From positions 558,001 to 622,000 of the forward strand of contig NZ_CP163518.1 in assembly GCF_041080625.1 (NCBI RefSeq): 64,000 nt of DNA. The letters are read 5' to 3'. This stretch comes from Streptomyces sp. CG1 (GTDB lineage Bacteria; Actinomycetota; Actinomycetes; Streptomycetales; Streptomycetaceae). Each line of letters begins with the position of its first letter. Position 1 is the stretch's first letter. The notes beneath the pieces were generated by a model. It was not told the origin of the DNA and made no database searches. It saw only the letters and a program-made list of their open reading frames with translations. Position numbers and translations under genes: made by a program. This document shows positions 26,745 to 36,424 of the stretch, piece after piece.

Positions 26745-27686
26745 TCATCGTATGTCGGTGGCGGTGCGGCGCATGGCCCGCCGGCGTCGTTCCGGGTCGA
26801 GCGGCATCACGCTGAGTGTGCGGGGCGGCTGTTCGCGTACCGTGAAGCGGGCGACGGTGGTGCCCACCAACGTCGCCTCGGCCACATGGTCCTCTTGGTC
26901 GTTGTTGCCGCCGCGCAGACAGGACTCGCCCCAGATGCGCAGGTCGCCCGCGGAGAGGATCACGCCGTCTCCGCCCCGTCGGCCGCTCTGCGCCTGCAGG
27001 TGCGCACGCGCGTCGGAGCGCACTGCCTGAACGAGGTCGCTCCAGCCGCTGACTTCGGTGTTGTTCCACGAGCGCGTCTGTGAGCGGGTGCCGAAGTCGT
27101 CGTGGCGTACGCCGATGGACATCCCGTACAGCAGTTCCACCGGAACCCATCCCGCGGTCACCAGCTTCGCGAATCCCTGGCCGTCGAGGTGACAGGTGAA
27201 CGGCTGCGGTGCCCGTACCGTCCCGGCCGCACGCACCGCGGTCCCGATCACCTTGAACTCCAGGCAGTTGGCCTGCGCCACGAACGGCGCCACGGTCAGC
27301 TGCGCCGCGACGACGCCGTCGCCGCCGAGAGCCGAGCACTCCGCGGTCATCCGGTCGAGGGCCGAGCGGCGCGCCTGGTCGAGCACCTCGACGAGCGCCG
27401 CGGAGGGGGCGCCGCCTCCGGAGAGGGCGACGCGCGCGTAGGGGCCGCCGAGGGCGTAACGTGCGCCCGCGTAAAGACAGTCGTGATAGCCCCAGTATCG
27501 TCCGCTGCGGCCCACGTGGTAGACGGCCGATCCCATGACCTGGCCCACCGGCTCGAACCCCACGGCGCGCAGGGCGGCGAACTCACCGGTGGACAGCGCC
27601 GAGGACCACGTCCCGCTGCTCCGCACCTCCGCGATGCGCGCGGCCGCCGCCGGGGGCAGCCCAGCCCCCGTCCATTCCCCGCTCAT
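26745..27686 (-). CDS. YbjQ/UPF0145-like protein, paralogue of the next gene, two domains
   Basis: A 313-residue protein from ATG 27686 (GGGGGAAG site upstream; the frame is open 11 codons further). It shares the two-copy YbjQ layout: FEPVGQVMGSAVYHVG and WVPVELLYGMSIGVRH mark the two domains, and RRSALDRMTAECSALGGDG matches the paralogue. The second domain is more divergent and ends in an Arg-rich tail. First gene of a three-gene operon. The function of the pair is unknown; each may form mixed oligomers with the other. Confidence 0.83.
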   Translation of the reverse strand: MSGEWTGAGLPPAAAARIAEVRSSGTWSSALSTGEFAALRAVGFEPVGQVMGSAVYHVGRSGRYWGYHDCLYAGARYALGGPYARVALSGGGAPSAALVEVLDQARRSALDRMTAECSALGGDGVVAAQLTVAPFVAQANCLEFKVIGTAVRAAGTVRAPQPFTCHLDGQGFAKLVTAGWVPVELLYGMSIGVRHDDFGTRSQTRSWNNTEVSGWSDLVQAVRSDARAHLQAQSGRRGGDGVILSAGDLRIWGESCLRGGNNDQEDHVAEATLVGTTVARFTVREQPPRTLSVMPLDPERRRRAMRRTATDIR

Positions 27687-27907
27687 GGACACCAACTTCC
27701 CCCTTCGTGCCCTGCCCAAAGGCGTAGCCGCTCGAGTCTATGCCCGGCCTCCCGGCGCACCCAGGGTAAGTGGGGCGACGCACGCGAGCAGCCGGTGAAG
27801 TCGACGAAGGGGCCGTGTGACGGCTCCGCGCCCATGGACCGCTTCATCATCGTCCACCGGTGCGACGACCGCTGATCGCACGGGCGTCGCAGGAGCTGGG
27901 CACCGCC

Positions 27908-28609
27908 TCAGTGCAGGGGATGCGGCGCCAGCACCGTCAGCCAGAGCAGGACGATGGTCCCGGCGCCCATCAACGGCGTCAGTATCTCGGTCTCCAGCTT
28001 GTTGCCACTGCTCTTGATCAACACGATCTCGTAGCGGGTCTTCAGCGGCCACAGCCATGGGGCGCCCTGCTTGGTGATGGAGTCACCGAGCAGGTGAGCC
28101 AGGCAGCCCAGACCGACCACGTAGGGCAGCCAAACCGGCGCGGAGGGGATGAACTTGGCGATCGCTGCGGTTCCCAGCGCCGCCATCGCCACGATGGTGC
28201 CCCAGGCATGGAAACCGTGGCCGGGCGGGCAGAGATTGAGCGCGCGTACAGCCATCGCCAGCAGGAAGAAGCACATCCCGAGCGTGAACGGCCTGCCCAG
28301 ATAGGCGATTCCGGCCCAGGTACCCACGGTCATGAGGGCGATGAAGAAGAGCGAGTGCGTGGCATGGCGGTGACCACCGGAGATCCAGGCGACGAACCGG
28401 CACAGCGTCCGGGAGACCGGACCGAGGAAGTTCGCGATCGTGCCGTCGTGGTGGTCGAGGTCGGGTAGCAGTGCGGCGCCCGCGCACAGCACCGTGCCCA
28501 TCAGGATCTCCTGGGGCTGCAGTTGCGTGTGGAACAGCACGGGCGGAAGGTACGGAGCGGTGCCGGCGAACAGCAGCGCGCCGCTCACGGCATGCGAATG
28601 ACCCATCAT
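27908..28609 (-). CDS. YdjM/DUF457-family metal-dependent membrane hydrolase-like protein
   Basis: A 233-residue protein with about six membrane spans. The conserved His/Asp motifs of the family are at both ends: GHSHAVSG near the start, LLPDLDHHDG, GGHRHATHSLFF and HLLGDSITKQGAPWLWPL. These are the features of LexA-regulated YdjM and related predicted membrane hydrolases. Substrate unknown. Transcribed alone, away from the LURP-like gene. Confidence 0.85.
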   Translation of the reverse strand: MMGHSHAVSGALLFAGTAPYLPPVLFHTQLQPQEILMGTVLCAGAALLPDLDHHDGTIANFLGPVSRTLCRFVAWISGGHRHATHSLFFIALMTVGTWAGIAYLGRPFTLGMCFFLLAMAVRALNLCPPGHGFHAWGTIVAMAALGTAAIAKFIPSAPVWLPYVVGLGCLAHLLGDSITKQGAPWLWPLKTRYEIVLIKSSGNKLETEILTPLMGAGTIVLLWLTVLAPHPLH

Positions 28610-28754
28610 GATGAGGTGGTTCTCCCCCGATCAGGCGCCGTCCCAGCGGCGCGTCATGTCCGAGCATTACAGGTGTACTTCGTCCGAGGCGCACATATGT
28701 CAGCGGGGTACGTGCGTCGAAAAGGTGCATGCACGCGAAAGGGTGCATGCTGCG

Positions 28755-29258
28755 TCAGAGATTGGTGAGCTGTTCGCTCCTCTGGTCCTCGATGATGTGG
28801 TCCACACACACCGCGAGGACGATCAGCAGCAGCCAGTCGGGGTCGTACATCACGTCCACGGCGTAGGCGTCGCGGATGCTGAACCAGCGGCGCGAGATGT
28901 GTGCCAGGGTGGTGCCGTTGTCCGCGATGTCGAACTCCCGGTCCCAGAGGTTGCCGGCTATGCGTAGCCGGCGCCCGTCCCGCAGGGTCACCTTGAAACG
29001 GTCACCGAAGAAGTGGAACCTCCGTTTGCTGATGCGGCCGATGGTCTCGCCGTCCTGCTTGATCAGGATCGTGTGATGAAGGGTCAGGGCCTTCTTCACG
29101 ATGCTCGCAACCTGGTCGCCCCGGGTGTCCACGAAGTGGAACGTCGTGCGCAGCCGCATCAGTTTACGGTCGACCTTGAACAGCTTCTGCCGGTGCTCCG
29201 TCTCGACCCAGGCCTCCTCGTGGAACGCCAGCATGCGATCGCGTACCAGGTAACGCAT
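28755..29258 (-). CDS. LURP-one-related / tubby-like domain protein
   Basis: A 167-residue protein starting MRYLVRDRML at ATG 29258; the frame is open upstream without coding character. It has the beta-rich LOR domain pattern (VRDRMLAFHEEAWVETEH, TTFHFVDTRGDQVASIVKKA, HHTILIKQDGETIGRISKR, SIRDAYAVDVMYDPDWLLLI). Related domains bind membrane phospholipids or act as scramblase-like modules. Divergent, 111 bases from a small membrane protein gene. Role unknown. Confidence 0.85.
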   Translation of the reverse strand: MRYLVRDRMLAFHEEAWVETEHRQKLFKVDRKLMRLRTTFHFVDTRGDQVASIVKKALTLHHTILIKQDGETIGRISKRRFHFFGDRFKVTLRDGRRLRIAGNLWDREFDIADNGTTLAHISRRWFSIRDAYAVDVMYDPDWLLLIVLAVCVDHIIEDQRSEQLTNL

Positions 29259-29369
29259 GGAAAGACCCCGTCCAGATCCAGAGATGGCAAGAAGCAAGCG
29301 TCCGCAATAATAGTTGCGCCTTTGCGCAAGGCAGCAACGGCATCCACAACCCGAAACGGGGAGTTGCAC

Positions 29370-29756
29370 ATGACCACCACGAACCGCCACAACCCGAAGG
29401 GCCGCTTGGCGGCGCTGCTCCTGACGCTGTTGCTCGGACTGGGGCTGACGGTGACACCGGCGGCCGCCGCGACCGACGCGCAGCAGCGGACGACGACGGC
29501 CGTCACCACCGCACGCACCGGGCCTGCCTCACCAGGCGCCGCCTCCTACGTCAGCCTCCACCACCGCACATCGCGGCATCACGCCTCATCGGCTCAACTC
29601 CACACCACCAGGACCAAGAAGAAGAGTGGCTTCTTCAAGAAGCTCGGCATCTTCCTCCTGGTCCTCGTCATCCTCGTCATCCTCTTCATCGCCCTGCTGG
29701 TCTGGTTCGTGGTCTGGCTCATCCGCCGGGCCTTCGGCCGCGGTCGCCGGCACTGA
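29370..29756 (+). CDS. Small secreted or membrane protein of unknown function
   Basis: A 128-residue protein with a Sec signal (residues about 12-33, ending TPAAAA), a Thr/Ser/His-rich extracellular stretch, then TKKKSGFFKKLGIFLL opening a strong membrane span of about 25 residues (VLVILVILFIALLVWFVVWL) and a basic RRAFGRGRRH tail. The ATG at 29370 has GGGGAG seven bases upstream. No family recognised. A type I membrane topology is the likely reading. Confidence 0.72.
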   Translation: MTTTNRHNPKGRLAALLLTLLLGLGLTVTPAAAATDAQQRTTTAVTTARTGPASPGAASYVSLHHRTSRHHASSAQLHTTRTKKKSGFFKKLGIFLLVLVILVILFIALLVWFVVWLIRRAFGRGRRH

Positions 29757-30690
29757 GCCGTCCGCGCCGGCACCGGCGCGGGCCGACCGCTCACACCGCC
29801 ATCACCTCGGCCTGCTGCTCCTGGACGAACTCGTGCGGTACGGCTGCGCGCGGCGGCCGCCGGTTGCCAGGCGTTGGTCATGCGTCGTGGAGAGGGGCGA
29901 TGGCCTCGTCCCAGATGACGGCCCGTCGGCGAGGGGCAACAGCGGGGCCATCGCCAGGCGTTGACGTCCATCTCGGAAGAGCCATTAGCCCCACCACGCG
30001 GATCAAAGGGTCGAGGCCGTCGGACAGAGCGCGGACCAGGCCGTCGAGGCGGGCGTGGCGCAGGCCATCCCACAAGTCATCCTCGGTGGCCGAGCCGGCG
30101 GGCGCGCACCAGGTCGGCGCGGACGGCGTCGTGAAGGAGGCGGCCGCCTTGCTGAGGCCCTGATCGGCGGCGAGGCCCACGACAGCGACGCCGACCGACG
30201 GGGGCATGCGAGGGCACGGCACCCTTCCGGTGGCCTCCCGGCACGGCGAGCCCGACATCCGCGGCCTGGGCACGCTCCTCTCCGTCCGCCAGGATCGCTT
30301 CGGCTCATCGCCGCTGCCCGCGTCGATGCACGGCTTCGCACGCACGGGCCTTCCGACTCGGCCCGCATCGCCTGGCCCCGGTCGCACGTGACGTGCCGAA
30401 CAGGGCCGGTCGTCGTGCCCTGGACGGAAGGACTAGGTCACCAACCGCCCGACCCGGCCCACCGCCGGATGTGCGAGACGGTGCGCCCGCACGATCCCGT
30501 CGTCCGGGATCGGAAGACGGATGTGGCCGAGGCCGGTCGGACAGGATCTCCGCCGCCGAAGAACCTTCGCCACCATCGCCGCGGTCCGAGCCGGCGGTCA
30601 GGAGGACCCACTCGTACCGCGCGACCCGTACCACTTGCGGCATGGACATGCCATATTGAGAGGGACCATCCCCCACGAAAGGTCACCTCC
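29757..30690. other. Gap without a supportable gene
   Basis: More than 900 bases. A minus-strand stretch near 29990-30190 (ATEDDLWDGLRHARLDGLVR) has coding character but lacks a start and family, and may be a relic. The last 60 bases should hold the carboxypeptidase promoter. Confidence 0.35.
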
Positions 30691-32118
30691 ATGGCACACA
30701 AACGCCTGGCGGGCCTGACCGCCGGTACCGTCATAGTCGCCGCCGCTCTGCTGCCGCAACTGGCGCATGCCAGCACCGACATGGACGCTGCAGCGGGCCG
30801 CGCCGCCACCTCCGGACGCGCCCACGGTGGGTACCGTACGGTCGTCATCTACCGCGTGTCCACGCGCCATCCGCGTAGGGACGCCGAGCGCCTCATCGAC
30901 TCCGGATACGACCTGCTGGAGAAACGGCAGGGCAACAGCCTGTTCGTCTCCGGCGACACGTCGACCGCGACCGGACTGCGACGGCTCGGCTTCAGCCCCG
31001 CCGTCGCCTCCACACTGACCGAGGCAATCCCCTCCTCCGCCGCGGCGCCCCGCGCCGTGGGCGACACCTACGACGGCGGTTACCACACAGTCACCGCTCA
31101 GTACTCCCACATGGACGACACCGCGTCCCAACACCCCGACTTCGCCAAGGTGGTGACGTACGGCCAGTCATGGATCAAGCAGAAGGGGAAGGGCGGCCGC
31201 GACCTCAAAGCGATCTGCATCACCAAGATCCGGTCGGGCGACTGCGCGCTCAGCCCGAACTCGGCCAAGCCGCGGTTCTTCCTGATGAGTCAGATCCACG
31301 CCCGCGAACTGACGACCGGTGAGATGTCGTGGCGATGGATCGACGCGCTGACCAGCGGCTACGGCAAGGACTCGGCGATCACCAAGCTGATGGACACCAC
31401 CGAGATGTGGGTGGTGCCCGACGCCAACCCCGACGGCGTCGACATGGTCGCGGCAGGCGGCGACAATCCCGTCCTGCAGCGCAAGAACGCCGACGACGCG
31501 CACGGCTCCCAGTGCGGGGTGAGCGCCTACAGCCAGATCGGCGTCGACCTCAACCGCAACGCCGGCACCCACTGGGGCGCCGCCGGCACCTCCCGTGCGT
31601 CCTGCGACCAGACGTACGGCGGTCCCGCGCACGACTCCGAGGTGGAGAACGCCGCCCTGGAGAACCTCTTCCGCGAACTGTTCCCCGCGGTGCGCACCGG
31701 CACCGGCGACACCGACCCCGCGCCGTCCACCGCCAAGGGCATGATGATCACCCTGCACAGCGACGCCAGCATGGTGCTCTTCCCCTGGGAGTACGACGCC
31801 ACCGTGCACACCGGCAACGACGCCGCCCTGCGCGCGCTGGCCGCCCACATGGCCTCACTGACCGGCTACCAGTACGGCCAGGCGGGCGAAATCCTCTACA
31901 ACGCCTCCGGCGGAACCGACGACTGGACCTACGACAAGCTCGGCCTGGCCAGCTTCACCATCGAGATCGGCGACAGCAACGGCGTGGGCTGCGACGGCTT
32001 CACGCCCGCGTACTCCTGCCAGGACAGCTACTTCTGGCCGAAGATCGAACCTGCCCTCCTCTATGCCGCCCAGCACGCCGCGGCCCCCTACACCGCCACC
32101 TCCGCCGCACGCCACTGA
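30691..32118 (+). CDS. Secreted zinc carboxypeptidase, M14 family
   Basis: A 475-residue secreted metallopeptidase. Signal peptide residues 1-27 (cut near AHAS), a propeptide-like segment to about 120, then the M14 domain. Zinc ligands His203 and Glu206 in QIHARELTTGE and His356 in ITLHSDAS; the general base is Glu425 in SFTIEIGDS. NPDGVDM and GVDLNRNAGTHWG hold substrate-binding residues of the family. It lacks the C-terminal carbohydrate or proprotein domain often attached in Streptomyces. ATG 30691 is the start of the signal peptide. Followed by a strong terminator, so transcribed alone. Confidence 0.93.
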   Translation: MAHKRLAGLTAGTVIVAAALLPQLAHASTDMDAAAGRAATSGRAHGGYRTVVIYRVSTRHPRRDAERLIDSGYDLLEKRQGNSLFVSGDTSTATGLRRLGFSPAVASTLTEAIPSSAAAPRAVGDTYDGGYHTVTAQYSHMDDTASQHPDFAKVVTYGQSWIKQKGKGGRDLKAICITKIRSGDCALSPNSAKPRFFLMSQIHARELTTGEMSWRWIDALTSGYGKDSAITKLMDTTEMWVVPDANPDGVDMVAAGGDNPVLQRKNADDAHGSQCGVSAYSQIGVDLNRNAGTHWGAAGTSRASCDQTYGGPAHDSEVENAALENLFRELFPAVRTGTGDTDPAPSTAKGMMITLHSDASMVLFPWEYDATVHTGNDAALRALAAHMASLTGYQYGQAGEILYNASGGTDDWTYDKLGLASFTIEIGDSNGVGCDGFTPAYSCQDSYFWPKIEPALLYAAQHAAAPYTATSAARH

Positions 32119-32145
32119 CGCCCCGCTCCCGCACCGGCACACACC

Positions 32146-32185
32146 GGGTGTGTCCCTCCCCCCTTGCCACGGGAGGGACACACCC
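32146..32185 (+). terminator. Strong hairpin terminator of the carboxypeptidase gene
   Basis: Perfect 15-base arms (32146-32160 and 32171-32185, GGGTGTGTCCCTCCC and complement) around a 10-base loop, 28 bases after the stop codon. Confidence 0.85.
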
Positions 32186-32239
32186 GCATGCACCGACGAG
32201 CGCCCACGGGACGGTGGCGCCCTCGGCGCTCAAGGCCGC

Positions 32240-32940
32240 TCTCACCGACCGACGGAAAGTCTCTCGCCCGCCCGAGGTGGCTTTCCTTGCCCGCGTGTGC
32301 GGCCCATCCCGCGTCGCCGTCCAGCAGGGCACACCCGGTGTCGTCGACGCAGGCAGCGGCGGGCAACCGGGTCTTGCCGATCGTGCCGTTGCCGGAGTCG
32401 GTGAAGCAGAGGCCGGAGACACCGGACTGACGAGTTCGCCCGCGCTGTCGGGCCGCCACTGAGTGTCGGCGGTCGAGGAAAGGGTGATGTCCATTTCGGC
32501 AGAGGAATCGAGGTATGAGGCTGGCACGTGGGCATTTTTCCAGGCATTGCCGTTGAGGGTCAGGTCCTGGACATAGGGCGAACCGTCCGCCACCGCAGGG
32601 GTGTTGACGGTCAGCGCCTGCCCGCCCGGGGTGACGACGGCCAGGTCGGCCGTTCCCGGCAGCTCCGGGTAGAGGCCGGGCGCGTCCTGTACGGCTCGCC
32701 GACCCAGTCGTACTCCCCCGGCAGCCCGATGCTGGGCTCGTTGTCCGTGTCGGACTGGGTGCCGATGACACTGCCCAGGCCCAGGTAGGCGCTGAGCACG
32801 CTTTCCAGGTATGAAGCCACAGCAGGCGTCGCCCTTCGGGGACAGGTTCGAGGAATCGGTGTACTGAACGCTGTGGCCGGCGGTGACCGTGATCTGCGCA
32901 CACTGGGGCGAGAGGCGGGTCCGTGCCGATGGCGCAACTG
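32240..32940 (-). pseudogene. GH92 alpha-mannosidase-like C-terminal relic
   Basis: Minus-strand pieces in different frames recall the end of GH92 enzymes: NEPSIGLPGEYDWVGEPYRT (about 32740), LPGTADLAVVTPGGQALTVN, SPYVQDLTLNGNAWKNAHVP, and STADTQWRPDSAGE. A further C-terminal stretch, LCFTDSGNGTIGKTRLPAAA, follows. At least two frameshifts, and no N-terminal catalytic domain. A decayed secreted glycosidase. Confidence 0.6.
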
Positions 32941-33137
32941 TCCTACCTCGCCGTGTCGAGCGTGTTGGCCGTGCGGCAGCGCTGTCGCGGGCGCTCACCA
33001 GGTGCACCGGTTCTCGCTGCCGCCTCCGTCAGGCGCACCGCAACTGATGCGTCCCGGTGCGCGCCGAACAACCGTCGAGGGCAGAGGGGGCGGCACCCTG
33101 GAGGCAGAGCAGGCGTGAAGGTGGCAGAGGAGGCGTG

Positions 33138-34052
33138 GTGCGGACCAGCGACGAGATCTATCACCGGGTCCGCTGGGACCCGCGGTTCGACCCAGCCCGA
33201 TTCGTGCTGGGGATCAGCCAGCGCGGGAATGCCCCCCAACGCATCCCGCTGACTTCCTTCGTGCCCGGGGGCGACATCCCGTGGCACCGGGTGGTGTTCA
33301 TCGAGGCGGACGGCGAGGTGGTCTGGGACCGGGCCACGGGTGTGGACCGCGTCGACGCGTCGGGCGCCGGCCGGGTGCGGGAACCGCAAGCGGACCTGAG
33401 CTTCGAGACCCGTTCCGGCAGGGGCGAGCCCGTCGGCGTCCTCGACGTGTCCCCGACGGCCCGCACAGCGGTGGCCTGGATCCCGCCCGCGGAGCTGTGG
33501 CCGCCGATCCAGGACATCCGCCGGGATCATGATCCACAGATCCACCGGTGGCCGCCGCACGTCAACGTGCTTTTCGGCTTCGTGCCGGAGTCCGACTTCG
33601 AGCGGGCGGCCCCGCTGCTCGCCGCGGCGACGGCCGAGACGCCGGTCTTCACCGCCCTGCTGGATGGGGTGCGCACCTTCCGACGGAGGGCGTACTGCAC
33701 CGTGTGGCTCGACCCTGCGGCGGCCGGCAAGGCGCCGTGGGAGGACCTGCACCGCGTACTGCAGCAGCGGTTCCCGCGCTGCCGTGGGCACACGAAGAAC
33801 TTCACCCCCCATCTGTCCCTGGGCCGGACCCGGGATCCGCTGCGAGTCACTGCCGACTGCGCCACTCGGCTCGACGCCATGACGGCGACGGTCTGGGAAC
33901 TCGTCCTGCTCTCACGTAGAGGTGACGGGCCGATGCGGCCACGGGCCACGGTCGCCCTGCGCACGGGCCACGTCCGCTGGCTGCCCGCGCCCGGCCCCGC
34001 AACTCCGGGCCCGGAGGACACGGCCTGGCTCTCCGAGATCATCGACTGGTGA
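33138..34052 (+). CDS. MJ1316 (DUF504) domain fused to a 2H phosphoesterase
   Basis: A 304-residue cytoplasmic protein. Residues 1-75 are an MJ1316 RNA cyclic-end-recognition domain ([19 protein letters not shown], then [13 protein letters not shown]). Residues about 120-300 are a 2H (2'-5' RNA ligase/cyclic phosphodiesterase) domain with HVN at 141-143 and FTPHLSLGR holding HLS at 225-227. The first motif has Asn in place of the usual Ser/Thr. The fusion predicts processing of RNA ends with 2',3'-cyclic phosphate. GTG 33138 is preferred (AGGAGG site four bases upstream; GTG 33135 is too close). Stands alone, facing a secreted-protein gene. Confidence 0.88.
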   Translation: MRTSDEIYHRVRWDPRFDPARFVLGISQRGNAPQRIPLTSFVPGGDIPWHRVVFIEADGEVVWDRATGVDRVDASGAGRVREPQADLSFETRSGRGEPVGVLDVSPTARTAVAWIPPAELWPPIQDIRRDHDPQIHRWPPHVNVLFGFVPESDFERAAPLLAAATAETPVFTALLDGVRTFRRRAYCTVWLDPAAAGKAPWEDLHRVLQQRFPRCRGHTKNFTPHLSLGRTRDPLRVTADCATRLDAMTATVWELVLLSRRGDGPMRPRATVALRTGHVRWLPAPGPATPGPEDTAWLSEIIDW

Positions 34053-34135
34053 GGGACATGGCCAGGTGGGGCAAAACGCCACCCGGGATGCGGGCCGCAT
34101 GGGCGGAGCGTTCTGATCGTCCGACACACGACGGG

Positions 34136-34174
34136 GCGGCCGCGGTAGTGGTGGTGCCGGCTCTCCGCGGCCGC
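34136..34174. terminator. Bidirectional hairpin terminator
   Basis: Perfect 10-base arms (GCGGCCGCGG at 34136-34145, complement at 34165-34174) with a 19-base loop, midway between two convergent stop codons at 34052 and 34184. Confidence 0.7.
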
Positions 34175-34183
34175 GCTGACGGT

Positions 34184-34607
34184 TCAGCGGACGTGCACCG
34201 TCACCGGGTCAGATGTGCGCCAGCGCACGGGGTGATGGTCATGCGGGCCGGTCAGGCCGTACATCACCGCGCGGAAGTCCACCGAGCCGCGCCCCGCATC
34301 CTTCACATGGGCGGTGACCCTCGCCTCCGTGCCACTGGAGACTACGGCACCGCAGGCCACCTGGTGCCACGCGTGCCCGGCGCTCCGCTGTTGCAGGCAT
34401 ATCCGCAAGTAGCGCACGGCATCGTCGTCCCCGTGCGCCGTGACCGTGAAGGCCTTGCCGACATGCGCCGTGCGCGGCGCCGTGACATCCACCTCACCCC
34501 TGGCGTACGCAGGCACGGCGGCCAGAGCCAACGAGCCCCCCCCCCGCACCGGCCACGGCCAGACGGCCGCCACGCGACTTCATCCCGGTCCTTCTCGTCC
34601 TGGTCAT
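34184..34607 (-). pseudogene. Secreted protein gene with a frame break at a C10 tract
   Basis: ATG 34607 has an excellent GGGAGGGAAG site and starts MTRTRRTGMKSRGGRLAVAG, a typical signal-peptide N-region. The frame then runs through ten G (coding strand) and stops soon after. If the tract were nine G the frame would continue as SLALAAVPAYARGEVDV into the 129-codon frame ending at 34184, giving an intact secreted protein of about 140 residues with a beta-rich body (APRTAHVGKAFTVTAHGDDD) and two Cys. So the gene is either switched off by slippage, permanently broken, or the tract length is a sequencing error. Body family not recognised. Confidence 0.6.
34536..34545. repeat. C10 homopolymer inside the secreted-protein gene
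   Basis: Ten C on the plus strand (ten G in the coding direction) where the signal peptide joins the body of the protein. Changing the length by one (10 to 9) would restore one continuous frame. Confidence 0.85.
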
Positions 34608-34918
34608 GGACTTCCCTCCCGTGGATCTCCGCCAAAGGCGCCCGCATCCCGCTCCGGGGAGTGACCCGCGAGAAGCCTGCCGCGGTTGCCGGGAACAGCC
34701 AGGGTCACAACAGTGGCCACGGCGACCCGGGTCGATGCCACCGACGAGGGATTCCAGCGCCTGGTGCTCTGGTCTCGCCAGTGGCCGTTGTGCACCAGTG
34801 GGCTCGAGAACGTCCTCGGCACGTGCCGAGATCTGGTCCTAAGGCTTCTGCAGCGGCATGAGCGGGTCGTGGGCGTGTCGGCCAAGCTGTCTACCCGGTG
34901 CGGCGGCGCACCCAGGGG

Positions 34919-36280
34919 TCACGCTGTCCAGCCGTGACCGCCACTGTTGTGGAGCAAGGCCAGGACAGCGGTGGCTGCGATGAGAACCTGGGTGAGGCGG
35001 AGTTGACAGAACAGCGCCGCCAGCGCGCAGGCGAGAGCCGCATACCACGGCATCGACCACGGTGCCGTGAGAATCCAGGCGAAGGCAAGCGCGAACGGAA
35101 CGGTGACGAGGGGAGGGGCCTCCGTCGGGACGTGCCGGTGCAGCAGCAGAGCCAGCCCGAGCATGAGCATGGGCCACAGGATGCTGACGGTCGCCGCAGC
35201 CCCGCCAGGGCCGACGAGAGCGGACGCGAACTGGTCGAAAAATGCCCACAACGAAGGCTTGGACACCATGTGCGAGGCCGCAGTGAGCGGAGCAAGGGCA
35301 TGCAGGCCGTACATCGCGTACAGGCCGGTCAACGTGAGCACGGCCGCGCCCGCCACTCGAACGGCCCGTTGCCAGGCGCCACCGCACAGCAGCGGCCAGA
35401 CCAGACCTACACCGACCAGAACCGCACTGATCTTGATGCCGCAGACGAGGCCGACCAGTCCGCCGACCACCACGTCCGTGTGCCACCCTCTCGCCCTGCG
35501 CGCCAGGTGCACGGCGCTGACGGCCAGGATGGCCACGACGGTGTCCAGGTGTCCGCCCCCGACCAGCACGCCGATCAGCAGCGGATTCGCGCTCCACAGC
35601 AGCGCCGCCCGGACCGGGTCGGCCGCGGTGCGGATCAACAGGTAGCCGGTGGCGAGGAACACGGCCGCGTTGGCAAGCATCAGCGCCCATACCGTCAGCC
35701 AAGGCCGGTCACCGCCGACGCACGCAGCAGCGGCCTGCCACCATGTCGCGACCGGCCCGTACACCGACGGGGTGTTCCGCCAGGCATCACTGACCAGATG
35801 GGCGTATACGCCGCCCAGTTGGGCGGGGGTCGTCACATACGGATCACCGCCCAGCGCGGCGATACGGCCGTAGGCGGCGTAACTGGCCGTGTCCGAGGAA
35901 CCGATCGGGGTGAGATCCGCGACCAAGAGCACAGCGATTGCTCCGGCACGGAAGAGAGCGCGGGGGTCGGGACTCCAGCCTCGGGTGTGTGCGTTGAGCA
36001 GACCGAGCGTTCCGACGCAGGACAGCACTATGGCGACGTACGTGGCCACCTCGGAGGCGACACCGGACATCGCAGGCAGCTGGAACCAGGTGATCGGCGC
36101 CCTGAGCGTGTTGGGGTTGGGCGCACTCGCACCGACGAGCCCGAAAAGGAAGACACTTGCCCCTGCCATCGACAGGGCTGCGCGGGGCTGAGGCTGTCCG
36201 TCACCGGTTCGAGCCGCGTACACGGCTGCATCGCCTCGGCTCACAGACCGAACTCCCCATGCGTTGTTGTCAGTCGTCAA
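34919..36280 (-). CDS. MptB-like polyprenol-phosphate-dependent mannosyltransferase
   Basis: A 453-residue protein with about 12 membrane spans, of the GT-C/GT87-like type. The first loop has SSDTASYAAYGRIAALGGDP, with the acidic residue of the GT-C catalytic loop, followed by an external loop AWRNTPSVYGPVATWWQ like alpha-1,6-mannosyltransferases. It uses a polyprenol-phosphate sugar to extend an envelope glycan, acting on the outer face of the membrane. The start is TTG 36280 with an AGAGG site seven bases upstream. Sits beside the PBP and wall-polymer genes. Confidence 0.85.
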   Translation of the reverse strand: MTTDNNAWGVRSVSRGDAAVYAARTGDGQPQPRAALSMAGASVFLFGLVGASAPNPNTLRAPITWFQLPAMSGVASEVATYVAIVLSCVGTLGLLNAHTRGWSPDPRALFRAGAIAVLLVADLTPIGSSDTASYAAYGRIAALGGDPYVTTPAQLGGVYAHLVSDAWRNTPSVYGPVATWWQAAAACVGGDRPWLTVWALMLANAAVFLATGYLLIRTAADPVRAALLWSANPLLIGVLVGGGHLDTVVAILAVSAVHLARRARGWHTDVVVGGLVGLVCGIKISAVLVGVGLVWPLLCGGAWQRAVRVAGAAVLTLTGLYAMYGLHALAPLTAASHMVSKPSLWAFFDQFASALVGPGGAAATVSILWPMLMLGLALLLHRHVPTEAPPLVTVPFALAFAWILTAPWSMPWYAALACALAALFCQLRLTQVLIAATAVLALLHNSGGHGWTA

Positions 36281-36424
36281 GGTCAGCCTCTGAGTCGTAC
36301 TCGGGTCGTGGTTCTTCCGCGCACGGACGATCCCTGGAATCGCCTTCCCGACGCGGCAACATGTGGGGGCCGTCTCGCTGGGCGGCCGGCTCTCCAGGGT
36401 CGGTGCTCCCTGCGCTGCTGACGC

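Noticed and set aside
28720..28760. Repeated GGTGCATGC words
   Set aside because: Only two short copies near the end of the LURP-like gene; too little to call a site.
29878..30387. Minus-strand frame in the 29.8-30.7 kb gap
   Set aside because: Part has coding character but start and family are missing; kept only as a gap note.
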